Counted from the stretch's first letter, positions 40,580 to 49,717 are shown. The stretch: DNA of 64,000 bases from Photorhabdus laumondii subsp. laumondii (GCF_003343245.1 NZ_CP024901.1:3844001-3908000), one strand, 5' to 3'. A program made the numbers and translations. The notes: generated by a model from the sequence alone, not told the origin.

Positions 40580-42347
40580 CCTTCATTCCGCACCTAATTC
40601 AGGAATAAACCGCTTTATATTGTGCACCTAATAAACTCAAAAGCTCATGGTGGTAAGATTGCATTCCTGTCACCATTTTATGTTCTTGAAATTCAAAGGT
40701 GCTGATCCCTTCAAAGGCCAGAAATACCCAACGCGCGGTGGGGGATTGTGTCGGTTTGTTCTTCATATCGGGGAAAAACGGCACATTTTGTTTCAATTCA
40801 TGGCGAATTTTATGTTCCAGCGCCGCATAAACCATGAGACAACATGTCATCACCATTAACAGCGCTTCTATCCGCTCCGGTTTTTTCAGGAAAATGGCAG
40901 ACGTCAGGAATTCCGGACTTTTCAGGAAGCGAAAACCCCGCTCCACCTTTTGTTGTGCCTTATAATTAGCCAGTAACGCCGCCATATCAAGCCGTCCTTC
41001 ATCCCGTTCATTGGTCGCTAAAATAAACCTCCCGACCCGCAATCTGGCCTGCTTCACCTTGTCTAACCGGGTATAAGCCTGACCGGCTAATTGATAATGA
41101 ACCGATTTGGGGGGTTGATGCTTGCCGGGTTTCCCGCGCCCCGCATACGCGGTAATCGCCTGAATTTCCGGCGAGGCGATGCCGATAAACTGGCATTGAG
41201 ACTCAAAATCATGCAGTGCCTGTAAGGCATCCTCCCGGCAGGCAAAGGGCTTTTTGCCCAGTTTGTCGAACTGTTTAGACTCGTTTTCTGTTTCCCTGAG
41301 TGTGTTTTTCCGGAAAGTCTGGTTTTCACGTTTTTCTGCCGCCGTACTGTTCACCAGTAACCAACGCTGAGGAACGCCGCCATATGATGACGTCACCCAG
41401 CAGCCTGAATAGCCCTCACTGATGGGGCTGAATTGCTCCGCTGTCACGTTCAGGAGAGACTGTTTAGCTTCCTTGATCGTCAGGGGAACACGCGTAATAA
41501 ATCGTTGTTTTTGCTGATGAAGCGAAGCGATCGCGGCTTCAGTATAAAGGGCGGCATCGGCCACAAAGTAGCGGCTGTTTTGTGCTGCTTTCAGGCATTG
41601 AATATGGGTTTTGATCGTCTGGGCAAAGGCTTTGGCATCATTCGTATTCCCGCTCATAGCCTGCATATAGACAGGGATACCTGCCTGATTTTCGCAAATC
41701 AGTTCAAGGACAACCTGGTTCAGTTCAGGCCGGTGATCCCGGCTATAACCCGGCACCAGTGCAATGCGTTTTGTGTCATCTCCCAACGCGCTGTCATAGT
41801 CACCATCGACATGAAAACTCGTGATATCCAAATGAACGGAATCGGGATTTAACCCTAATTTATCAACTACTTGCTCAGCAAGCACCTGATAAACTTCCGA
41901 CACCCCCGCTTCATATAAGGCATCCAGTGTTCGGCCGAGCACATCATCATTAAGGTGTTCAGCTTCAATGTCAGCGCCAATTAAACGCGCAATCGGCTTA
42001 TGTTGAAAAAAGCCGGAAAACATGTGCAATGTCCGGCTGTGAAACCCCAGCCCGTTAAGGATCATCGCCAGAAAAGCGTCGCCGTGAGAGACGGTATGCG
42101 ATGAATATTTTGGGATAATGGCATCAATCATGCGGGGTAAACCGGCTTCATGACAAAAAGCGGCGATAAGGCCAAGATGATCGAGACGTTTAATGGCAGG
42201 TATAGGTGTGGACATATTCGCTTTCCGGCAAATAAAAGTAATAGATCAAAATTGGCGATTACCGTCAACCCCACCGATGTCATCAATACAAAAAACCTGT
42301 GTAAGATCACATTATTTTTAAATCAGAAATACGGTGCGGAATGACGG
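40580..42347 (-). mobile_element. IS1634-family insertion sequence
   Basis: 1768 bp, with near-identical inverted ends (left CCTTCATTCCGCACCT, right CCGTCATTCCGCACCGT as reverse complement) and a 6-bp target duplication CTCTAT. It has one transposase gene and has landed inside an ERIC. Confidence 0.92.
40599..42215 (-). CDS. IS1634-family transposase
   Basis: 538 aa. An N-terminal DUF4277-like region (LDHLGLIAAFCHEAGLPRMID, HVDGDYD) is followed by an IS4-type DDE core, with YFVADAALYTEAAI and a late KVERGFRFLKSPEF that supplies the Y-2-R-3-E-6-K-like glutamate. Complete length, no internal stop. Confidence 0.92.
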   Translation of the reverse strand: MSTPIPAIKRLDHLGLIAAFCHEAGLPRMIDAIIPKYSSHTVSHGDAFLAMILNGLGFHSRTLHMFSGFFQHKPIARLIGADIEAEHLNDDVLGRTLDALYEAGVSEVYQVLAEQVVDKLGLNPDSVHLDITSFHVDGDYDSALGDDTKRIALVPGYSRDHRPELNQVVLELICENQAGIPVYMQAMSGNTNDAKAFAQTIKTHIQCLKAAQNSRYFVADAALYTEAAIASLHQQKQRFITRVPLTIKEAKQSLLNVTAEQFSPISEGYSGCWVTSSYGGVPQRWLLVNSTAAEKRENQTFRKNTLRETENESKQFDKLGKKPFACREDALQALHDFESQCQFIGIASPEIQAITAYAGRGKPGKHQPPKSVHYQLAGQAYTRLDKVKQARLRVGRFILATNERDEGRLDMAALLANYKAQQKVERGFRFLKSPEFLTSAIFLKKPERIEALLMVMTCCLMVYAALEHKIRHELKQNVPFFPDMKNKPTQSPTARWVFLAFEGISTFEFQEHKMVTGMQSYHHELLSLLGAQYKAVYS

Positions 42348-42544
42348 CTCTATGCTCCCGGGGATTCGCGCCCTTGCCGTCGCGATCCATCTTGAAATCC
42401 ATTGGGTATAAAACCTGTCTATTTAATTAAACACCTGTCAATAAAACCTAGAAACAATGGGCTATCCCGGCCACGCAATTTAAAATCCCTGTCCATAAAA
42501 GTAACACTAAAGTTAATTACGTAAAAAATAATTAACATATTTTT

Positions 42545-43699
42545 TTAAATAACTTTTCATAATTATAATACACTCACTCTTTTTATTCTCTGCTATTCCT
42601 GTAGGGACATGAATTTAAAAACGTTTTCACTTTCTCAAGCAATTGCCACATATACTGACAGCCATGATTTCGTGTCACCGTTTCATGTAAGGATTGCCAC
42701 AGACGCTCAATTTTATTCAGCCAGGGTGAATAAACAGGTAAAAACAACAGATTAAATTTAGGATGACAAGCCAGCCAATCTCTGACCCGTCGGCTTTTAT
42801 GGATACTGTAATTATCCAAAATCAAAGTGAGGGTTTCAGCATGACAATACTGGCGTTCAAGTTCTTCCAATACATTGATAAATAACTGAGAATTCTTATT
42901 TAACCCGTCAGCATAAGTCACTTTTCCCGTTTGAACATTCAGGCAACCTGCAAAATAATGTTTTTGGTTTTTTCCTGGTGTCACTATACGTTTCTGTTGC
43001 CCTTTTAAATACCAGTCAGCCCCGATTTTTGGATTCAGCTCGATGTCGACTTCATCTTCATAAAAAACGGGATGTTTTTCTGAACACGTTGACAATGCCT
43101 CGGTAATTTTCGCCATTTTTTCATGGTACTCGGGATCGGGTAATTTAAGCGTCGGGGCTGCCCTTCGCCACACGATACCCATTTTATGTAAGTAACGATA
43201 GAAGGTACTGATGGATAATTTTATGTTTAATAATTCATTGATTTTAATTATAAAAAACTCAAGACTCCAGCGAGAACGCAGGCAGCCCAATTGCTGGGGA
43301 GAATATTGCAATAAAAAAGACAGTAAAGGATAAAGCGGGATTAAATTCCAGACAGCGGGTCTGCCCACAGGCAGGCTTTTGAGTCCTTCCAGACCATATA
43401 AAGTCAACCAGTTTATCCAGCGATAGACAGAAGAACGACTGGCGCAAAGGGTTTTGGCGACCAGAGAGACAGACTCGCCTCGATGCAGCATCAATATGGC
43501 CATGAGCCTGCGAGCATAATCTTTATCTCGGGTGTTCTGGATAATTTTTTTCATCTGGCGTCGTTCATTGCGGGGTATAGGTGCTATGATAGGCATAACT
43601 CAGTCCGTTTAGTGGTTTGGGATTATCTACAATTGATCAGATTGCAAAAATTGGACTGAGTTCCCTCCAAGTGTTCTACTATTTTGAAAAGTTATTTAA
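42545..43699 (-). mobile_element. IS630-like insertion sequence, second type
   Basis: About 1.15 kb, delimited by inverted repeats TTAAATAACTTTTCATAAT (left) and TTAAATAACTTTTCAAAAT (right, reverse complement). The terminal bases are AT-rich, so the exact ends and target duplication are ambiguous by a few bases. Its ends do not resemble the ERIC-like ends of the element in prtA. Confidence 0.8.
42583..43596 (-). CDS. IS630-family transposase, second type
   Basis: 337 aa with an N-terminal HTH (SVSLVAKTLCASRSSVYRWI) and a DDE core: FYEDEVDIELNP, LILDNYSIHKS and PVYSPWLNKIERLWQ. Clearly distinct in sequence from the transposase inside prtA. Reading frame intact. Confidence 0.92.
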   Translation of the reverse strand: MPIIAPIPRNERRQMKKIIQNTRDKDYARRLMAILMLHRGESVSLVAKTLCASRSSVYRWINWLTLYGLEGLKSLPVGRPAVWNLIPLYPLLSFLLQYSPQQLGCLRSRWSLEFFIIKINELLNIKLSISTFYRYLHKMGIVWRRAAPTLKLPDPEYHEKMAKITEALSTCSEKHPVFYEDEVDIELNPKIGADWYLKGQQKRIVTPGKNQKHYFAGCLNVQTGKVTYADGLNKNSQLFINVLEELERQYCHAETLTLILDNYSIHKSRRVRDWLACHPKFNLLFLPVYSPWLNKIERLWQSLHETVTRNHGCQYMWQLLEKVKTFLNSCPYRNSRE

Positions 43700-44377
43700 T
43701 ATAAACGTGATAAAAATAGCATAAAACAAATAAACAATTGTTTTGTATAACATAGCTATTTAAGGCAAAAAAATATTGCTAATTTTTATCAATGTTTTCT
43801 TATAAAATTATTATCTATTTAACTATTCATATAGTGAATTTAAAAATTTTTATAAAATCATTTATTAATAATTTTATTAAGTGACTATTAAAACAATCTA
43901 AAAAATAAGGAAAATTCGTATTAACAGGTAACGAACACTTTATCTATTCTGTAAGTTTATTTCTGAAAAAATAAAATTAGATTTATTGTAAAAAATAGAA
44001 ATGTCAATTGAAAACTATTTTATTTATTTAAAAGACAAGAGGTTAATATATAATGTAGGAGCCGAGTTATTTACAGGTTGTCAGGATTTGAATTTATTTG
44101 TTTCGTTATTATCTTTGGCATTGAATTTTACTATTATTTTCTTAGTTTTTAATTTATTAATTTAAATCTCCGATTTAATATTATCCTATTATATATAAAA
44201 TAAAATTGGATTATAATTATCACTTTCTGATTTTTAGTTTATTCATTATAGTTAAAGGATAGCCTATTGATGAATAGACTATCCCAGTTTTTTAGCTAAG
44301 ATTACTATTTATAGTTTATATCTTTTAAGCTACAGTACACTAACTTCTGATAACAAGTTAAAAGGGGGGTAGGAAAA
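43700..44377. other. AT-rich region upstream of the ABC-3C operon
   Basis: Very AT-rich and without a well-supported gene. One short plus-strand frame (44001-44165, 54 codons) with a hydrophobic C-terminal half is described among the findings. The operon promoter must lie in the last part of this stretch. Confidence 0.5.
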
Positions 44378-44673
44378 TTGGGTAAATCTGTAAAAAACAA
44401 GAGTGCTATTGGACACCTTAACCCAGAATTGAATGAGAGCAGGAAAACTCAAGATGTTCGTTTGTTACTGGAAACTGCAAGACAAGTTGCCAAGGCGCAT
44501 GGTGGATTCTCCTTTATTGCCAAAGAGACTGGTTTATCTAGAGAATCTCTCTACAAAGCACTCTCAGCAACAGGAATCCGACCATAAGAACTCCGTGTTC
44601 ATCATTAAATGCGATTGGAATGCGGCTTGAAATTATCCCTATTAAACCAACAGGGGAATTTATAGATAAATGA
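44378..44673 (+). pseudogene. Antidote-type HTH regulator with a frameshift
   Basis: A TTG at 44378 behind GGGGGGTAGG opens a frame with the XRE-like HTH of the 'putative addiction module antidote' group (FIAKETGLSRESLYKALS). The frame stops at 44587, giving 69 aa. Adding one base near 44574-44577 extends it through GNPTIRTP and LNAIGMRLEIIP, which is the normal family C-terminus, to a TGA at 44671-44673. That stop overlaps the ATG of the next gene (ATGA). So either a one-base deletion has broken the gene or a ribosomal frameshift makes the full protein. No toxin partner is adjacent; it may instead regulate the downstream operon. Confidence 0.75.
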
Positions 44674-45317
44674 AGTATGCTTATGAAGATTTGGGTGACG
44701 ACCAATTTGAGCAACTGATCGTTTTTTTATGCCAAGAACTACATGGGATTGCCGTACAAGGCTTCTCGAAAGGCCCCGATGGCGGCAGAGATGCCAAGTT
44801 TATAGGTACCAGCGCTCTTTATCCCAGCATATCTGCACCTTGGAGTGGCACCATCATTATCCAAGCAAAACATACTAACGGGTACAACAAGCTCTTTTCG
44901 GAGTCTGATTTCTACAACCCTGATGGCAACTCAAGTGTTTTAAGTAAAGAAATTGTCAGGATTAAAAAGCTACGAAATGCGAAACAATTAGATCACTACA
45001 TGTTGTTTTCTAACAGGCGGCTGGCAGGTAATGCAGAAAGTGAGATAAGATCCTATTTAGCAAAAAAGTGCGATATACCCGAATCCTCTATTTGCCTTTG
45101 TGGTATAGAATTATTGGAAACATGGCTTAAATCTTTTCCGAAGGTTGCTGGGAGAGCTGCTCTTGATCCGGTGGACTCCCCTTTAATCGTAAGCCCCGAC
45201 GCTCTTTCTGATGTTGTATACGCTTTAGCGGCTCAGCAAAAAAAGGTTTATCTACGAAAGACGATCCACCAACCCCCAGAATACCCTATAGTCAGAAAAA
45301 CCAAATTAACAACATGA
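44670..45317 (+). CDS. PD-(D/E)xK nuclease-like component of an ABC-3C system
   Basis: 215 aa. The N-terminal domain has the Mrr/restriction-endonuclease fold residues: Glu14 (QFEQLI), GPDGGRDA with Asp41, and IIIQAKH with Gln65-x-Lys67. The C-terminal part (about 150-215) has no recognised motif and probably binds the partner proteins. Such a domain cleaves DNA in many conflict systems. The start overlaps the end of the HTH gene, and its stop overlaps the next start (45314), so the genes are translationally coupled. Role as effector of the system is inferred from gene order and domain. Confidence 0.8.
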   Translation: MKYAYEDLGDDQFEQLIVFLCQELHGIAVQGFSKGPDGGRDAKFIGTSALYPSISAPWSGTIIIQAKHTNGYNKLFSESDFYNPDGNSSVLSKEIVRIKKLRNAKQLDHYMLFSNRRLAGNAESEIRSYLAKKCDIPESSICLCGIELLETWLKSFPKVAGRAALDPVDSPLIVSPDALSDVVYALAAQQKKVYLRKTIHQPPEYPIVRKTKLTT

Positions 45318-45631
45318 GCAACGAATATGCTGAAATATTAAGAAGGAGATATCTGAAAGAGACAGCTCAAATTAAAGCTTTTCTGGCTGCACCGGAAAAT
45401 GCAGAAATTATGCAGCTCTATGAAAATGTAGTTGAAGAGTTTCAACTTAAAATAATTGCAAAAAGAAAGGAATATCAAAACTTTGATAGCGTAATGAATT
45501 ACCTTTTCGATCTTCTTTTTGGAAGGGATCCTGTTCTAAAAAAGCATAGACGACTTACTAAAATAATGCTTTTTTACATGTATTGGAATTGCGACATCGG
45601 TAGTGAAGAAGAATATGCTGCGACCAACTAA
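45314..45631 (+). CDS. Small helical partner protein of the ABC-3C operon (105 aa)
   Basis: Predicted to be almost entirely alpha-helical, with many charged residues and no signal or membrane segment. I do not recognise a named domain. Position between the nuclease and the middle-component gene, with coupled starts on both sides, resembles the C-terminal interaction domain that is fused to the effector in other ABC-3C operons. It may therefore be the effector's docking half encoded separately. Confidence 0.7.
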   Translation: MSNEYAEILRRRYLKETAQIKAFLAAPENAEIMQLYENVVEEFQLKIIAKRKEYQNFDSVMNYLFDLLFGRDPVLKKHRRLTKIMLFYMYWNCDIGSEEEYAATN

Positions 45632-45866
45632 ACATTCCCATCCAGACAGAACAGTAATCAATGTTGCTTTGATTATTATTTCACGTCTTAAAGGATTGAG
45701 AATTGAGAATTATAGCGACCTGCTGAGCTATACAAAGAAAGCAGTTTCCGGTGGTGATGTATTGTTTCTCCCAGCTCTAAACTTTTTATTTATTATGGGT
45801 ATCATTGAATATCGTCCTAAAACTGATGCCATTGAATATGTAGCTAATAACAATGAAACTATCTAA
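45615..45866 (+). CDS. ABC-3C middle component
   Basis: 83 aa from the ATG at 45615, starting MLRPTKHSHPDRTVINVA. The PTKH...DR start is what I recall for ABC-three-component middle components, so it is preferred over the in-frame ATG at 45603. A winged-helix-like body follows (FLPALNFLFIMGIIEYRPKT). Middle components bridge the ATPase and the effector. The gene overlaps its neighbours on both sides (17 and 14 bases). Confidence 0.75.
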   Translation: MLRPTKHSHPDRTVINVALIIISRLKGLRIENYSDLLSYTKKAVSGGDVLFLPALNFLFIMGIIEYRPKTDAIEYVANNNETI

Positions 45867-47649
45867 GATTTATTCAAACAAGCCATCTCTTTTTGAGCCC
45901 ATTGCTTTTCACGAAGGGCTTAATGTTATATATGGTGAAATTCGGCTCCCAGAAAACAAAGAAAAAGACACACATAATCTAGGGAAAAGCACATTGGGTC
46001 GTGTGATAGACTTCGCACTATTATCTAGGCGAAATACAGACTTTTTCCTATTTAAACACCCTGACATATTTAATCAGTTTGTCTTTTTTCTTGAGATCGA
46101 ACTAAAAGATTCAAGTTTCTTGACTATCCGTAGGGATGTTGCCCAACCCTCGAAGATATGCTTCAAGAAACATCAAGAAAAAAATCAAGATTACTCTCTT
46201 TTGCCTACAGATCAATGGGATCATGAAGATGTCTCTTTTGATAAAGCCAAAGAGCTGCTAGATAGTTTACTTGATCTTAGCGTGATAAAACCCTGGAGTT
46301 ATCGCAATAGTCTTGGATACCTTATTCGATCTCAGGATGATTATAGCGATGTTTTCCAATTGAGAAAGTTTCGTTCCAAAGATGCATCATGGAAGCCCTA
46401 TCTCTCTCATATACTCGGATTTAATGCAGAGCTTATAAAAGAACACTATAAAAAAGAAAAAGCTCTGGAAGAGAAACAGACAACTGAAAAAGCGGTAAAG
46501 AAAGAGTTGGGGGGGTCACTCGAAGACATCAGTAAAGTTGAAGGTATTTTGCTATTAAAGAAGAAAGATGCGGAGAAGAAACAGGAACTTCTTGATGCGT
46601 TTGATTTTCGACAACAAGACAAAGAGAAAACAAAAGTACTTGTTGAAGAGATAGATGAAGAGATCGCAAGTCTTAATCAGGAAAGATATTCGTTAAATCA
46701 GAATAGAAAGAAAATCCTAAAATCCTTAGAGGAGGATAAAGTTTTATTCAATACTGAAGAAGCTGAAAAGCTTTTCAATGAGGCAGGCGTGCTTTTTAGC
46801 GGTCAGATAAAAAAGGACTTCGAACAACTGTTAGGATTTAATAAAGCGATAACTGAAGAACGATTTGGATATCTGACCGAAGAAAAGTCAGAAATTGAAG
46901 CCAAATTGAGAATCATAAACACTAGGCTAAACGAACTAGGAACACGTCGTTCGAAAAGTTTGTCATTCTTAAGTGACACAGAGGTTTTTTCCAAATATAA
47001 AATTCTCTCAAGAGAACTCGTTTCCTTACGTGCAGATATTGAAACTCTAGAGAGACAAAAGGCACATCTACACAAGTTGCAAGAGCTTAGAACTGAAATT
47101 CGATCGCTTTCCGAAGAGTGTAGTCATTTACAATCCAAAATTGAGAATAATGTTGAGTCTCAGAACTCCGATCAAGCTAGCATTTTCTCTCAAATTCGGC
47201 TCTATTTTAGTGAAATTGTTGATACTGTCATTAGCCGTAAAGCATTGCTCAGTGTATCTCCAAATCGAGAGGGACACTTGCAATTTAAAGCGGAAATTCT
47301 TGATGAATCAGGCAACGCAACGAGTGCAGATTTAGGACATACTTATAGAAAGCTGCTATGTATCGCTTTTGATTTAGCTGTACTAAGAGTTCATAAAGGT
47401 GAGAAATTTCCTCATTTTGCCTTTCATGATGGAGTATTCGAGTCTTTGGATAATAGAAAGAAAGAGAATTTATTGGCTATTTTACGCGATTACGTTGAAT
47501 TAGGTATTCAGTCTGTTATCACACTAATAGATTCAGATCTTCCTACTAGATCTCCTAAAGAGCTGCCAGTGTTTGACAGTACAGAAATTGTTCTTCAACT
47601 GCATGACGAAGGAGAATCTGGTCGGCTTTTCAAGTTAAAAACCTGGTAA
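45853..47649 (+). CDS. DUF2326-type coiled-coil ABC ATPase (ABC-3C)
   Basis: 598 aa SMC/Rad50-like architecture. A Walker A variant DTHNLGKSTL lies at residues 39-48, a long coiled coil covers about 195-460, then an ABC-signature-like segment SADLGHTYRKLL (about 489-500) and a Walker B-like FPHFAFHDGVFESLD (about 518-532), the DUF2326 hallmark. It should dimerise and sense DNA or its ends through the coiled-coil arms. Last gene of the plus-strand operon; no terminator other than the palindrome at 47689-47720 follows. Confidence 0.85.
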   Translation: MKLSKIYSNKPSLFEPIAFHEGLNVIYGEIRLPENKEKDTHNLGKSTLGRVIDFALLSRRNTDFFLFKHPDIFNQFVFFLEIELKDSSFLTIRRDVAQPSKICFKKHQEKNQDYSLLPTDQWDHEDVSFDKAKELLDSLLDLSVIKPWSYRNSLGYLIRSQDDYSDVFQLRKFRSKDASWKPYLSHILGFNAELIKEHYKKEKALEEKQTTEKAVKKELGGSLEDISKVEGILLLKKKDAEKKQELLDAFDFRQQDKEKTKVLVEEIDEEIASLNQERYSLNQNRKKILKSLEEDKVLFNTEEAEKLFNEAGVLFSGQIKKDFEQLLGFNKAITEERFGYLTEEKSEIEAKLRIINTRLNELGTRRSKSLSFLSDTEVFSKYKILSRELVSLRADIETLERQKAHLHKLQELRTEIRSLSEECSHLQSKIENNVESQNSDQASIFSQIRLYFSEIVDTVISRKALLSVSPNREGHLQFKAEILDESGNATSADLGHTYRKLLCIAFDLAVLRVHKGEKFPHFAFHDGVFESLDNRKKENLLAILRDYVELGIQSVITLIDSDLPTRSPKELPVFDSTEIVLQLHDEGESGRLFKLKTW

Positions 47650-47688
47650 AAGTTATTGAGCTTGACTACCAGATACAGATAAAGCTGC

Positions 47689-47720
47689 TATACCCGTTAT
47701 CTTTCAAGATGACGGGTATA
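47689..47720. repeat. 32-bp palindromic ERIC-end element
   Basis: TATACCCGTTATC, loop TTTCAA, GATGACGGGTATA: a 13-bp stem with one T-G pair. Both arms read as the left end of the ERIC elements in this window, joined head to head. It lies 40 bases after the ABC ATPase stop and 20 bases past the sseB stop, so it may fold as a bidirectional stem-loop in both transcripts. Confidence 0.85.
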
Positions 47721-47740
47721 TATTATCACCCGCTAAATAA

Positions 47741-48163
47741 TCACTTATTCATAACCGGAATGCTTTCACGTAACCAACTGCCTAATTTACGCTGGTAAAA
47801 TGGCTGAGTATGCTGAATCAAATAATGGCTGATGCCACTCTCTTTTTCATCAACTAAACAGAAGTCAATCGGCTCTTCTTCCGATGTGTATTCACAAGCA
47901 ATAGTGCCCGCTTCATGGATCAGTTGCTCAATTTCGTCTGCGGTGCCATTTATTTCCAGTCCAATTAATAAATTGGGGTTTTCATCCACATTTTTATCAT
48001 GAACCTGAATGATAAAAGCACGGCGAACAGGTTTACGTTGGCTAAATAAACTGACTAAAGCTTCAATGAGCGGTGAAGGATATTCTTCCGGTTGGCTAAG
48101 CGTTAGCTTACTACCACTTGGAACATCAATTTCAACCGAAATTAATTCACTTAATGAACCCAT
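47741..48163 (-). CDS. sseB: SseB-like protein, C-terminal domain only
   Basis: 140 aa from the ATG at 48163 (GGAG 7 bases upstream). It matches the C-terminal domain of enterobacterial SseB (RKPVRRAFII, PNLLIGLE, GISHYLI, QPFYQRKLGSWLR), the enhanced serine sensitivity protein, but lacks the N-terminal domain of the 258-aa E. coli protein. It lies directly downstream of pepB, as in E. coli, so this is the same gene shortened at the 5' end. Biochemical role not established. Confidence 0.82.
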   Translation of the reverse strand: MGSLSELISVEIDVPSGSKLTLSQPEEYPSPLIEALVSLFSQRKPVRRAFIIQVHDKNVDENPNLLIGLEINGTADEIEQLIHEAGTIACEYTSEEEPIDFCLVDEKESGISHYLIQHTQPFYQRKLGSWLRESIPVMNK

Positions 48164-48198
48164 AAAAATCTCCAATCAGTTTTTTAGATAAAATAAAT

Positions 48199-49494
48199 TT
48201 ATTTCGCCTTCGCCAACAATAAATTAGCAATTGAACGAACTCCATAACCCGTTGCCCCAGCGGACCAATGTTCTACCGCAGATTTACGATAAGTTGCCGA
48301 GCAATCAATGTGAATCCAACCTTTTTGGTATTCTTCCACAAAGTGAGACAGGAAAGCCGCCGCGGTACTGGCACCCGCAGTATGCGGTGACGCAGCAACG
48401 TTGTTCAAATCAGCAAAATTCGAGGGCAGTTGGCTACGATGGAATTCAGCTAATGGTAAACGCCAGAACAGTTCATTCTCGGATGCAGCCGCCGTCAACA
48501 GATCATCCGCCAGTTTGTCATCAAAGCTGAGTACAGAGTGGTAGTCATTACCCACAGCCGTTTTCGCTGCACCAGTCAAGGTTGCCGCATCAATGATTAA
48601 TTTCGCTTTCTCTTTGCTGGCATCAATTAAACCATCAGCCAGCACCAGACGACCTTCCGCATCCGTATTCATCACTTCAACAGATTTGCCATTACGGTAA
48701 TGAATAACATCACCCAGTTTAAAGGCGTTACCACTGACCATGTTATCCGCTATGCAGAGGAACAGTTTAACTCGCTGTTTCAAGCCACGACTGATTGCCA
48801 GCGCCAATGCACCTGTCAGAGTTGCGGCTCCCCCCATATCCGATTTCATGGAATCCATAAAGGAAGATTGTTTCAGGCTGTAGCCGCCAGTATCAAATGT
48901 GACGCCTTTACCTACCAGACAGGCAAACACCGGCGCTTGCGGGTTGCCAGTTGGGTTGTAATCTAACGCCAACAAAATAGGATCACGCGAAGAACCACGG
49001 CCAACGGTGTGAATACCCGTATAACCCTGCTCACGTAAATCTTCGCCTTTAATAATGCGATAACTTACTGATTCACAAGCCATACCACACATCAGGTCAA
49101 TCGCACGCTTCGCCAATTGTTCCGGCCCAAGCTCTTCCGCTGACATGTTGATGGTGTCACGCACCCAATCAATAATTTTAATTCTGCTTTCCAATTCCTG
49201 TTTTTCAGCCGCAGGTAATTGAGGCCATTCAATAGAACGATTACCTTTCGGCGCACGGAAGCCTTGCCAGAAAGCCCAACTTTTCTCTAAATCCCAACCT
49301 TCACCCACCAGAGCCACATGACGAATTCCCTGCCCGTCAATTTTACGTCCAGCACGTTGCACTGCCCCTAATTTACCTTTACCAACCAGGTGAACCATCA
49401 CCCCTTGCTCACTGGAACTAATCAGCGCTTTTTCACCCCAGCAAGCTGCTGCTGGTTCATAAGACAGTGTTATTGGCATGATTTGTTTAGTCAT
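48199..49494 (-). CDS. pepB: Aminopeptidase B (PepB, M17)
   Basis: 431 aa cytoplasmic M17 leucyl-aminopeptidase family enzyme with the metal/active-site motifs [29 protein letters not shown] and [12 protein letters not shown]. It removes N-terminal residues from peptides in protein turnover. Start at 49494 behind GAGGTGAG. It follows the isc operon as in other enterobacteria, with an ERIC inserted between. Confidence 0.96.
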   Translation of the reverse strand: MTKQIMPITLSYEPAAACWGEKALISSSEQGVMVHLVGKGKLGAVQRAGRKIDGQGIRHVALVGEGWDLEKSWAFWQGFRAPKGNRSIEWPQLPAAEKQELESRIKIIDWVRDTINMSAEELGPEQLAKRAIDLMCGMACESVSYRIIKGEDLREQGYTGIHTVGRGSSRDPILLALDYNPTGNPQAPVFACLVGKGVTFDTGGYSLKQSSFMDSMKSDMGGAATLTGALALAISRGLKQRVKLFLCIADNMVSGNAFKLGDVIHYRNGKSVEVMNTDAEGRLVLADGLIDASKEKAKLIIDAATLTGAAKTAVGNDYHSVLSFDDKLADDLLTAAASENELFWRLPLAEFHRSQLPSNFADLNNVAASPHTAGASTAAAFLSHFVEEYQKGWIHIDCSATYRKSAVEHWSAGATGYGVRSIANLLLAKAK

Positions 49495-49552
49495 TCTTTT
49501 CTCACCTCTTATTATTACCGCTTGATGGCAGTGAGGAGCTTATTCAAGCTTC

Positions 49553-49679
49553 TATACCCGTTATCTTTCAAGTTGCCTCTTTGTTGGCTGCACTCGCTCA
49601 CCCCGGCCACATCGTTACCTATGCTCCCGGGGATTCGTTCCCTTGCCGTCGCGATCCATCTTGAAATCCATTGGGTATT
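49553..49679 (+). repeat. ERIC element (127 bp), copy 4
   Basis: Full-length, starting TATACCC; the right end reads GGGTATT instead of GGGTATA. It sits in the pepB-iscX gap, about 60 bases upstream of pepB, so it is probably co-transcribed or separates the two units. Confidence 0.92.
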
Positions 49680-49717
49680 ACCTACATAATTCTTCGCCTG
49701 CCAGATATTCACCCTAC

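Larger units (their letters stand above)
40514..42410 (+). repeat. ERIC element, copy 3, split by an IS1634-family element
   Basis: The left part is 40514-40579 and the right part 42354-42410, with CTCTAT (40574-40579) repeated at 42348-42353. Joining them gives a 123-bp ERIC that lacks four bases in the CACTCACTC region. The element sits in the 5' region of the prtA-like gene. Confidence 0.9.

Noticed and set aside
42545..43699. Second IS630-like element as the parent of ERIC
   Set aside because: Its inverted ends (TTAAATAACTTTTCA) do not resemble ERIC ends; only the element inside prtA does.
44433..44630. 65-aa ORF on the plus strand overlapping the HTH gene
   Set aside because: It is the frame next to the antidote-type HTH and has no family resemblance; the real signal is the frameshift in the HTH gene.
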